A program made the translations under genes and the position numbers. A DNA stretch of 64,000 bases from Nansenia antarctica (lineage: Eukaryota; Chordata; Actinopteri; Argentiniformes; Microstomatidae). The notes under the pieces were generated by a model, which did no database searches, was not told the origin of the DNA, and saw only the letters and a program-made list of their open reading frames with translations. The DNA lies in assembly GCA_963989245.1 (NCBI GenBank), contig OZ022346.1, forward strand, positions 49,832,627-49,896,626, given 5' to 3'. Position 1 is the stretch's first letter; every line of letters begins with the position of its first letter. This document shows, piece after piece, positions 46,879 through 57,986 of this stretch.

Positions 46879-49800
46879 TCAATCTGCCTGAGCCTGTGTG
46901 CTTGGAGCATGGATTAAGGGCTCCGTTATGTCAAAGACATCAATGAGTTCCTAGGAGACAGAAAACAACAAAGCATGAGATGACATCAAATAAAACAACC
47001 TTTTTACAATCAGCTGGTTGTCAAATGTGTGAACATAAATTATATTAACTTGTTGAAAAAGAGCATTAAAAAAGTCCTTTAAGTTATGAACAAAAATATG
47101 ATGTTTGGTGTGTGAGATAGATGAGCTTAGTGAGTAAGATACAAAGGGTCTGATGGGTACAGAGCTAGAGTGATGGGTATAGAGCTAGAGTGATGAGTAT
47201 AGAGCTAGAGTGATGGGTATAGAGCTAGAGTGGTGGGTATAGAACTAGAGTGATGGGTATAGAGCTAGAGTGATGAGTATAGAGCTAGAGTGATGGGTAT
47301 AGAGCTAGAGTGATGAGTATAGAGCTAGAGTGATGGGTATAGAGTGGTGGGTATAGAACTAGAGTGATGGGTATAGAGCTAGAGTGATGAGTATAGAGCT
47401 AGAGTGATGAGTATAGAGCTAGAGTGATGAGTATAGAGCTAGAGTGATGGGTATAGAGCTAGAGTGATGAGTATAGAGCTAGAGTGATGGGTATAGAGCT
47501 AGAGTGATGAGTATAGAGCTAGAGTGATGAGTATAGAGCTAGAGTGATGAGTATAGAACTAGAGTGATGAGTATAGAGCTAGAGTGATGAGTATAGAGCT
47601 AGAGTGATGAGTATAGAACTAGAGTGATGAGTATAGAGCTAGAGTGATGGGTATAGAGCTAGAGTGATGGGTATAGAGCTAGAGTGATGGGTATAGAGCT
47701 AGAGCATCCCTCACCCTCCAGCTCTTACGGCTGATGGAGATGACACACTGCTGTGTGGACGACCCTCCAGCCTCCACCTCCCCTTCCTCCACAGGAGCTG
47801 AATCACATGAAGCACTCACATTAATAATGACCCAGTATTATTGAATCACATGCACTCACATTAATAACGACCTGTTATTCCTGCAGAACAACCTGAGATA
47901 ATTCTTGCAGAATAATGGGAAGGAAGCAACATCAAGAACAGGACTCGTAAACATGAAACCTCACAGATATTACTCCTACCAGGGCGGCTAATACAACCAC
48001 AACACCTTGTGACGTTAGAATTATAAGGTTCTATCTCCATTTTTGTCAAAATTGAGTTTTTTATATAATCTGATCCATTAGGTGTTTACTAATGCCTGTG
48101 TGGTGTTATTTTTTAAATGTTGATTTTTTTTTGTTAGTAATTCATAAAATACAAAGGTTTCATCTCACAAAACATAATGGAATGTAAAAACTTTGACGCT
48201 CAATATCTCTGAACTACCCTAAACGGAGATAGACCTAGAACCTTATCATTCTAAGCTCACGACCTGCACACATATTTATGACTCATTAAAGACTCATACA
48301 CATGCGTACGGAAGGTGTGATGGGAAATGTAGTTTTTTTCTTACCGATACAAGGCAACTTGTCGTTATCCAGGTACATCCTTGCCAAACCATCCTAAGGA
48401 ACACAAAATATAGGAATACAATAATTCTTCCATTGGCTATGTAATAGTAAATGTAGGAATCTTAAAGTTGTATCTCCCTATGTATATACAGTACTATCTG
48501 CATCTCATAAATGAGTAGCAGTGCTGCAGTGGTGGTTGCCCCCCCCATCGATTGATAACTATACCTATCAAACATAAGCCACTCACCCTGATCAGAAAAG
48601 ACGTATGGAAAATGTTCTCCACTGTCCGCGAGAACGAGTTGGGATCGATCACAAACGCATAATATGAGATAGGTGATGTCGCTGTGAAGAGAGACACAAC
48701 GGCTATCGATCTGATATACAATTATTAACTTAAATGTAAACATCAAGTCGATATATATAATACAATATAATATATATCAAAACAACAGTCAAAACTCACG
48801 GTCATCAGTAGCTTCGCAAGTATCCCAGAATCCTCTCTACCTCCTTCTCAGTTGCCTCCTGGTGGGATTCTTCAAAGTTCATCAACTGCAAGATAAAGTC
48901 AAGCAAACTACAGTTAAAAAACATGACCTATTTCCCCCATCTTGGACTCTGGGTGACCTCACTTAAAATGACAAACAAGTGTAAACATGTCGTCCTCCAC
49001 AAATGATGTAGCGCCACACCGTGTGTGAATTGGTAACAATTAGGTATTCAAACGTATGACTAAAAAGCTACCAGAAAGTGTTGTGCTCCTTTGCTTTTTA
49101 CAGAGTTGTTGTGTTTATTTGAAAGCGGTCCATAGATTTGAGGTAGGTGGAAAAGTTACCGTTGCTGGCCAAAAGATGGAGTCTGATATGTGATATATAA
49201 CTAGTAGCACGAGTTATAGTGGTGCTATAAATAGATAGCACTAATGGTGGTCTAACAATGATACTCCACACTGTCTGGACTTGTACCTAGCTGCCTGAAG
49301 CTAAACGTTATTCCAACAGCAGTGGAGTTTAGCAGACAGGAAGATGTTAGCTCACGCATCATGTGACTTGGATGAGACGTAGACCCCCCCCTCTAAAAAA
49401 TACATAAATTAGGTAACATCACTATCCTCCAAACACAAATCGTGAGCTTAGAATTATACGGTTCTATCTCCGTCTACGGTAGTTCAGAGATATTGAGCGT
49501 CAAAGTTTTTACATTCCATTATGTTTTGTCAGATGGAACCTTTGTATTTTATGAATTACTAACTCAAAAATGTCAACATTTTAAAAATAACACCACACAG
49601 GCTTTAATAAACACCTAATGGATCAGATTATGTAAAAAAACTCAATTTTGACAAAAATGGAGATAGAACCTTATAATTCTAACGCCACGATATGTTGAGT
49701 GTGTGAAGTACAGAGACCTGCATGGGCATGGTCCTCTTGGCTTCCTGGCCGGGCACCTTCCTCTGCCTCTCTACCCGTTGCCTTGGTGGAGGTGGCTCTG

Positions 49801-52397
49801 CCGGGAACGAGCCCAGCCTGGTAGAAAACAGACACTGGGATTAATCAGAGATATACTCTCCATGCAAAAATACAGGGGAAAATCATCCAAGACGATAACA
49901 ATTAGTTATTATTAGTCAAATTGATCAATTTCTTCCATGCACATAACGAGATGGAGTGGTGTGTGTGTACCCAAGTGCTGCAATAACGCAGGCGTCAAGG
50001 TTCACAATAATCCAAAACGTAGGTACTTTACTAGGAAACTCAGGTAAATACAGATACATACGACAGTGAAGGCTCAGGACTGAACATAGGGTGACAATTG
50101 AGTCAGGTTTATATGCTGGTCGGATAACAAGACACATGTTGGTCAGTACGGTAGACACCTTTGTCTCGATCCTCACAAAGAGGTGAAGGAGAAGGAGACA
50201 CTCACATGTAGTGGAAGGTCGGGGCTGTCCTGAAGCAGCACTCTGCTCTCTTAGCCAACTTCTGCCAGGCATCAGCGGGTAGGTAGCCGCCGGTTGCGCC
50301 ATCCTTCTCTGCTTCCTCCTCCTCATCCTCCAATCGATTCAGCCCCATGAAGGAGAGCTGGGTAATCCATCCAAAACACAAACAGTGTTTCAGCAATCAG
50401 ACTTATACAAAGTCCTGAACAAGCAAATTTGACAAGACTTGTGACAACCATATCAATAGACATCCTGACATCTGGCTAGTTAAATGCAGATACAATGATA
50501 TGGTCCCTGACAAAGATACTTTGCTTCTGGGAGATTACTAGAGATGATTTCTATCAGAGTAACTACTATCTTCATCCTCCACCACCTCCTACTCTGACTC
50601 ACAAGGTTCTCAGTGAAGGCAGCCGGGTCAAAGGTAGATCCCCCAGCATGCAGTTGGCTGGCCTTCTCTTTGCCAAGGTCTGTTGCTAGAATGAGGAGCT
50701 GGGCATCCAGCACTGCCTCCCGGGGCTGATGAACTGTGAGGGAAAACAAAGAGCGACGTCATTATTAAAGCAGGAGGGGAAATGGACTGTGAAAGGTGGT
50801 GGGAAGAGGCACTTTGCTTATACAGTTCATAGGTCCATATATATTTGGACACTGACAGAACGTTCATAATTTTGGCTCTTTACACCACCACAATAGACTT
50901 GAAATGAAACAATCAAGATGTGCAGACGTTCAGCATTGATTGAGGGTAATTTGAGGGTAATCAGATGAACAGTGTAGGAATTTCAACAGTTTCTACATGT
51001 GACCCCCCTTTTTTTAATATAGTAGGTTAAACCCTGAACACCATGGATTGAATAGGTTGGAAAACCCTAAAACAAATAGCACACAAAGCAAGGTGGGTAA
51101 ACTCTATTCACTAAGATAAAAAGGTTCAAACAGTTTACTTGCATTCACTGGACTAACATCACTGATGCCATCGTTGGTATTGTGTGGTTTAAATAAAGTT
51201 TAGTAAACCAAGATAGACGAGAGACGCACACAAATAAACAGGTGAAGTTGTTTCTTTGAACAGTAAAGATAATGCACATTATTTAGAAACTATAACCACA
51301 GCCCTGAGGTTACAATGTTTGACAATAGAAAACAGGCTTGAACAAAGCCACTTACTCCGCGACGATGGCATTTCATAATTCAAGTGCAACTCCCAAAATA
51401 GATCTATCATGTACCGAACAGATGGGCTCACTAACATTGTTTACTTCTTCTTCATTCTGGTTTCTGCCTTTTCCATGGCGTAAAAGAGACCGTCGATAAA
51501 ATACTTAGGGCGAAAATGAACTTCACAATTTTGGACTCCGGCCCATGCCTTATGCAGAAAGGTGAGAGAGAATATTTATCATAGCATACCTTCTTTAAAA
51601 AGTTTGTTGGCCTCCTCCAGAACCTCAGTGAGTTTGTTGTTTTTGGGTTTCAACATGTCCTCTCGGTTTTCTGTGAACAGATATAATCAATGGTCAAGCC
51701 AACTCAGTATCCCTGAAAGGTGTCAAAAATAGTTACACAAAGTGGGGGAAATATGGCAGTCCTAAACAAGACTATCATGCTTTATACAACAGTTAGTTCC
51801 GACCAAGTAATTTGATTGGACAAGAGGCATTCCATGAGTGCTGATATACAGTATAACAGCACTGGGACCTTTAACTATGTATCACTCCGCCGCACAGATG
51901 TTCTACTAAATGACCGTTAATTAGACTACATGTTTGTGTTCAGGTTACTAGGCAACCGTCCATTTGAAGTTCAGTTGCGGAACTATTTTTTGTTTATTTT
52001 TATGATTAAATAAACAAACAAATCATAATCTGTTGTCGCTTATTACTGTTAACTAATAAATCGCGCTGTAGAACTGTTGTATAAAAGCAATATCACACTC
52101 GAGGTCTGCGGCCTCGTACCTACGACCGAATCACAGCCGTGCTGATATTCAGTATAACACACTCCCTCTCGTGTGATATTGCTTAAGTGTCCTCCACTCA
52201 CGTTGAACCGTGCTGATGAGGTCTCGGTACTTGCTCCGGATCTCACTCCTTCGAGCCAGGTCATCACCATCATCCATCATGTCTACCGGACTGCATCCTG
52301 CCTCATCATCATCACCACCTGTGTCTCCGCCCTTCTCCGCTCTCCCATCCTGTCTGGCCATGGACTCTTCACCTCTGTTTACTGCTCTCCGGCTCAT
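46879..52397 (-). CDS. nsmce4a: nsmce4a: Nse4 kleisin of the SMC5/6 complex, ten coding exons
   Basis: Nse4 bridges the SMC5 and SMC6 heads in the nuclear DNA-repair complex. Exons: 52202-52397 (ATG, MSRRAVNRGEE), 51590-51670, 50603-50733, 50206-50357, 49718-49817, 48800-48885, 48587-48681, 48345-48393, 47715-47797, 46879-46950 (TGA). Landmarks: TVQQNREDM, LTEVLEEANKLF, REAVLDAQLLILATDLGKEK, FRTAPTFHYM, NFEESHQEATEKEVERIL, YYAFVIDPNSFSRTVENIF, DVFDITEP. All junctions are in phase. Spliced length is 1045 bp, one more than a multiple of three: exon 6 has an extra base, giving TAC-TGA where homologues read on. Correct length would be about 347 residues. An alternative upstream exon edge lies at a CAG before TTTGGAAG (about 52450). 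Confidence 0.93.
47147..47704. repeat. 20-bp minisatellite in the last nsmce4a intron
   Basis: About 28 units of AGAGTGATGGGTATAGAGCT. Two alternating variants (GATGGGT and GATGAGT) and rarer GGTGGGT/GAACTAG forms are present. It ends about 11 bp from the exon 9 donor. Confidence 0.93.
48010..48264. mobile_element. MITE with about 30-bp inverted ends, copy 2
   Basis: The ends GTTAGAATTATAAGGTTCTA and CCTTATCATTCTAAGCTCAC match copies at 1624 and 49440; it lies in the nsmce4a intron after exon 8. Confidence 0.75.
49440..49690. mobile_element. MITE with about 30-bp inverted ends, copy 3 (opposite orientation)
   Basis: Its interior is the reverse complement of the other two copies; it lies in the nsmce4a intron between exons 5 and 6, about 30 bp from exon 5. 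Confidence 0.75.
50826..51010. mobile_element. Tc1/mariner-type terminal fragment
   Basis: Begins CAGTTCATAGGTCCATATAT, ATTTGGACACTGACAGAAC, a familiar fish Tc1-like end. No transposase and no second end were seen. Confidence 0.5.
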
Positions 52398-52460
52398 CTT
52401 GGACGAATTAGGTGTTCTGTGGTCTTCTAACCTCTTTTCCTCTTCCAAACTGAGACGTGA

Positions 52461-52484
52461 TGGGGGGGGGGGGGGGGGGGGGGG
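52461..52484. repeat. Poly-G tract upstream of nsmce4a exon 1
   Basis: A run of about 24 G on the plus strand, i.e. poly-C just before the candidate acceptor or leader of nsmce4a. Confidence 0.9.
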
Positions 52485-52676
52485 AAACGTTTGGATTAGT
52501 AAAGAAGTGTAGCTAACCCTTCTGTGGTGGATGTTGGATTAAGAATGCCACGGTGATTCACTTAGACAGATATATATATATATATATTGTAAATCGATTT
52601 GCATGAAGGCTTCGGTTAAATGTAAAAATAAAAATAAATAAATAAATCAAGTATCGAACAGGCAACCTTCAGACTA

Positions 52677-52900
52677 GGGCTGCAACTAACGATTATTTTG
52701 GTAGTCGACTAATCTGTCGATTGTTTTTTCGATTAGTCGCGATTAGTCGTGTGGCCGCGGCAGTGGCCGCGGGCTCCAGTGCATGTTGTACCTCACCTTC
52801 TCAAGTCTGCACACCTGTGAATGTCACCCTGTTGTCCAGTCTCTCTGGCTTAACATACGTTCCCATTGCAAATTCAAATAATGACTCATGAAATATTTGA
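52677..52900. mobile_element. hAT-type terminal fragment
   Basis: AGGGCTGCAACTAACGATTA followed by repeated GATTAGTCG motifs, a common vertebrate hAT terminus. The opposite end was not located. Confidence 0.5.
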
Positions 52901-53018
52901 ATTTGGACCTTCCAAAACATTTAATACATACAATAATCAATCTTTGTTTCAATGAAACAAAATAAATAATAAACGGATTTATGCTTCTGCGTCACACCGA
53001 CGACGCGCCCCTTCCCCG

Positions 53019-53183
53019 ATTACTCACTCAATCCATTGCGTCGCAGTATTTTGGCTTGACTAGCGAGTTTGTGTTGTGATTTTCAACAACGTTGAAATGT
53101 ATTTCCGTGTTTCAAAATAAAAATCAGAACATTTTGATTGGTTGCCGACTTGCGGCTCAATTGACCAGCCAGTGTCACATATG
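53019..53183. mobile_element. MITE family M, copy 2 (half element)
   Basis: Matches the right half of the 20273-20633 copy, from CAATCCATTGCGTCGCAGTA to GCCAGTGTCACATAT; the half containing the 33-bp unit is absent. Confidence 0.8.
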
Positions 53184-53359
53184 CCCATGTCGGCATGGGT
53201 TCAGATCCATGCCCTGCTGCAATACCCTCTCCTCCTTACTTCCTGTCTTTCACTAAAGTCTCTGTTATGTGATTAAGACAAAATAATTGACGGTTTCCCT
53301 GATTATGTATAGCCCACATGTTCTTTCCATGCACACAGCACAGTGTATTCTTCTCTCAC

Positions 53360-53574
53360 CAGGGTAGATTTCACAGTGTGGGAGGTGTAGTTGACGGACA
53401 GACTTCTGAGGGCAGTCTATGTTGAACAGGGGTCCTGCAGGCCTCTTGCCACTCTGGGCTAGGAGCCTCGTGTCCCAGGGGACTGTCTCATAGAGCACCT
53501 CCCCCTCCCCCTTCATCCCAAACACCAGGCCTGTTATACTGCACTGGAACAGACCTGCATGGGGGCACTGGAAC
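53360..53574 (-). CDS. FIIND ZU5 exon
   Basis: 215 bp, acceptor CAG 53575-53577, donor GTGAGAG. Encodes FQCPHAGLFQCSITGLVFG, GEVLYETVPWDTRLLAQ, AGPLFNIDCPQ and LHLPHCEIYP, the conserved start of FIIND/ZU5 in fish NLRP1-like proteins. The UPA half with the self-cleavage site would be in a following exon, which was not found. Confidence 0.85.
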
Positions 53575-54208
53575 CTGTTGAACATACAACAATGACGAAT
53601 GATATCCACCAATTCAACTATTTCGACATAGTAATCTCTTGTAGTAATCCCATACAGTCAGAAATATATGTATAATACACAATATAATGACAAAAAACAA
53701 GTTACCAGTATCTTCCCTTGCTCTCATCATCAAGGATTTCAGGAGTACATTTTTTGTGAAAAGTCTAAAAAGTAAAAGCAATTGATATTGAACCACATAC
53801 TTAAATTATGAAATAGTTTTCATTTTCTTTTTACTTCCTAAATTCTCTCTATCCTTCCAGGTGAAGCTCTTACCGGGGGAGAGTCAGGCATAAACATGCT
53901 CAGGCTGAACATGTTAAATTCTTTGAAACTTAACACGACATCAGGTAAGTTGTTGTGAGACAGATGTACTCTGACATCTTCCGTGCTGTTCTTGGAATCG
54001 CCACTAGGGGGCCAACTACGGGGGCGTGGCCTGAGGCTGGATGGTCCTCTGTGTTGAGGCGAGGTTGAGGCAAGGTGAACAGTAGGTTGAATGGGTTCTG
54101 GGAGGGAGGGAGGGAGGGAGAGAAATAATCATACATTTGGAAACAACATGTCTGTCTATTATAGTCTGTCTAGTATACATACTGTATACACATATAAGTG
54201 CATACTCG

Positions 54209-54297
<89 letters not shown>

Positions 54298-57200
54298 CAT
54301 TATGTTGATATAGTAGACATGCAGAAAGAAAACTTCCAGAGAGTTCCCTCACCTCTCTCCTCTGCTGTCTTAGCTGAGTTCTCCACATCCATCCTGTCAA
54401 AGAATCATAATCAAAAGTGAAACAATACAAATAGTTGTTCTACTGCACAGGACCAGACCTGCCTGGGGAACTGGAACCTGTTGAACACAGTGACCCAGTC
54501 TGATCATTTGGTCTGCTAGTGACCCAGTCTGATCATTAAGTCTGCTAGTGACCCAGTCTGATCATTTGGTCTGCTAGTGACCCAGTCTGATCATTAAGTC
54601 TGCTAGTGACCCAGTCTGATCATTTGGTCTGCTAGTGACCCAGTCTGATCATTAAGTCTGCTAGTGACCCAGTCTGATCATTAAGTCTGCTAGTGACCCA
54701 GTCTGATCATTTGGTCTGCTAGTGACCCAGTCTGATCATTAAGTCTGCTAGTGACCCAGTCTGATCATTTGGTCTGCTAGTGACCCAGTCTGATCATTTG
54801 GTCTGCTAGTGACCCAGTCTGATCATTTGGTCTGCTAGTGACCCAGTCTGATCATTAAGTCTGCTAGTGACCCAGTCTGATCATTTGGTCTGCTAGTGAC
54901 CCAGTCTGATCATTAAGTCTGCTAGTGACCCAGTCTGATCATTAAGTCTGCTAGTGACCCAGTCTGATCATTTGGTCTGCTAGTGACCCAGTCTGATCAT
55001 TAAGTCTGCTAGTGACCCAGTCTGATCATTTGGTCTGCTAGTGACCCAGTCTGATCATTTGGTCTGCTAGTGACCCAGTCTGATCATTTGGTCTGCTATG
55101 GTGCTTTTCCACTACAGGGCCGGCCCGGGTCGACCCGGGTCAGCCCTGTTCTTTGGCGCTTTTCCATTGAGCGGCCCGTGTCAGCACGGCACGGTAAAAT
55201 AGTTCTTGTTCGGGATGGGTAGGGAAAGTTGGGGAAAGGTACTTTTTTGCCAGGCTGCGTGTGACGTGTGACGCTGCACACCGTTGATTGGTCAATGGAA
55301 ATCGTCATCCCATGTTCATAGATTTCTTCTCTGACCGCCATCTTTAAATACCACAACAGATTTCGCTCTAGGAAAATGTCACTTACTGTTTCTGTAATAG
55401 CTTATTAATAAAGATTCGAAAAATTATGCTGACCATCGTATTATCTTAGTTTAATGTCATTTCAATGCATCATAGAACTTTTATTTACAACAAGCATAAC
55501 AAGAAAATCGCTATTATGGCGATGTGCTGTGCCTATGCTGTTCCTCAGTCCAGCGGCAGTCAAATGCCGGTAGATTCGTGTCTTGGAGGAAGCATGATAC
55601 TCGCTCAGAGTTCATCTCGCTTTCCCCCCCCCCGTTGATGTATTAAACAATCTAAGCAATCTAATCAGAGCAGTTGTTATTATGTAATATTATTGATGGA
55701 TGTGCCCTTTTTGATGGAGAGCAGTGAGCTGATGACTGGATGTGAGCATGTATTTGACTAATGCCGATAGATTCGCGTCTTGCTCTGAAACCGGAGCTGG
55801 GAGCAGTCGGTGCAGACAGGATTTTACAGCGTTCCTTAAAACTACCGTAATTCATGAACTATATGCCCAATCTAAAAGATTCAAACAGTTTCTGAAAGCA
55901 GAGAAGTTGCACTTTTTGAACAGTTGAACTTTTTTAGGCTTATTACGGTAGTTCACCAACAAAAAAAAGCACAGTGCTCAACGTGTCAGGAGAAATAAAA
56001 AAAGAATCATGTCGGCATTTCCCTGGTTGCGAGATCTAAACTAGTCTACTAGAACTGAAAGCGGCAAGTAACAGGCACTTAACGTTACATGTTGTAAGGC
56101 TGATCTGTGCACGATAGTGCTGCATTTTGACATAATTCTTATCGCATTTCCCCCCTCTGATCTGTATAGCGGGGGGGGGGGGGGAATCTTATGACACGTA
56201 ACTACAGTCCCGGGTCGCTCAGTATAATGGAGAAGCGTTTCTGAAAGTACGGCACGGCACGGCTCGGATACAAATGCGGCCCGGTTCGGGTCGGTAGTGG
56301 AAAAGCGCCACTAGTGACCCAGTCTGATCATTTGGTCCACATGTCGGCAAGAAAAGAAAGAAAATACGAATCACAACACAAACTCTCTAGTCAAGCCAAA
56401 ATACTGCAACGTAATGGATTGGGTGAGTAATCCCCACTGCTACCTAGTTAACTAGAACACTACTTTACATTGTTAGCAGGCTCACAAAACAAGCTGTGTT
56501 AGTTGACTAGCGATGTGTCATTGATTTTCAACAGCGCGGAAATGTATTCACATTTTTCGGAAGAAGAGTCAGATCATTACATCGGATCCCGACATGCGGA
56601 CCAAAGTTGGTAATGATCAGACTGTGTCACATATTTAAATGACGAAAGCCCTTGAATTGAATGTCCTGAGTCATTAACAATGTTGCCCTCTCAGTAGAAT
56701 TAGAGTTTTGAAAAAGAGCGTTCCAACACTTCCTGTAACACTTGTTGAGCAGAGCAGAACAGATATCAGCATACAGTGCCAACTGTAAGTATTGGGACAG
56801 TGAAGAATTGTTTCTTATTTTGGCTCAATACTGTTTTGGATTTAGAAGTTTGGATTGTAAATCAAACAATTATTAAGAGGTTATGTATAGATTAAGAGGT
56901 TATGTATAGATTAAGAGGTTATGTATAGATTCTCAGCTTTTATTTGTAATGTCGGGTATTTGTGTACATATTAGTTTCACCATTTAGAAATTACAAAAAT
57001 ATGTTTATATAGTCCCCCTATTTCATGGCACCAAAAGTATTGGGACAGACTAATGTTTTGTTTGTTGGACTTTTAAATGAATGATATACAGCCAGTGATT
57101 CTTGAAGAATGTAACTTTAAAATCAGCTTAGTTCAACTGTCTTACCCCATCAGCACCCAAAATACAAGCTTGTTTTAAAACACGTTTTACTTGTTCATAA

Positions 57201-57932
57201 ACAATGTAACTATAAAAAACTAGAACACTGTGTATCTTTAAAACATGGTTAAAACTATAATTTAACCATAGCTCCGTCCATTACAGTAATTTACGTTAGA
57301 TTCCTCCAGCCCCATCCCGTAGCTGTTTACTAAACAGTGGCGGAGAGACCACTTGGTTGTCGTTTGAACCCCAGTTTGCCCCTTTAAGCACAATGACCCG
57401 ACCAGACACTGGGTATCTTCACTGGTGATGCTCTGACAGGCCTGCCCAAACCATACCACCACATCCACCATGTTTCACAGATGAGCTGGTATGCTGTGGG
57501 TCTCGGGCAGTTCCTTTTTTCTCTAAACTTTACATGTGCAATCAGTTTGATACCTGATAATATTATAATAATAATAATATATAATATTCATTTTCTCTGT
57601 CCTATGTTTCCAGAACTTTGCAGGCTCTTTTAGGTACTTTTTAGCAACGTATAACCTGGCCATCCAGCTTTTGAGGCTAACTAGCTTGGGTTTTTCCTGG
57701 CTCAAAATAAGGCTCTTTTCTGTGCGCCCACAAACCTGTTATATTGTATAATGATACTGAATACAAATAATTATACATGAAGAAAGACCAATTTACCTGC
57801 ATGTGTCCTGGCTCTGATCATTGGTAGTAGGTGTAAATTCCTTGCAAGAGCTCTAAAGAATGAGACAAAATGCAACCAAATGTTTTTTTGTTAATGATCC
57901 CTCCACACACACACACGCACACACACACACAC

Positions 57933-57986
<54 letters not shown>

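Noticed and set aside
27272..52397. Programmed +1 frameshifting as a general mechanism here
   Set aside because: Although some sites resemble TCC-TRA slippage, no stimulatory structure is evident, and sequencing indels or pseudogenisation explain the data more simply; kept only as a testable remark.
54091..54420. Frames made of Thr-His or Cys-Val repeats
   Set aside because: Translations of CA microsatellites.
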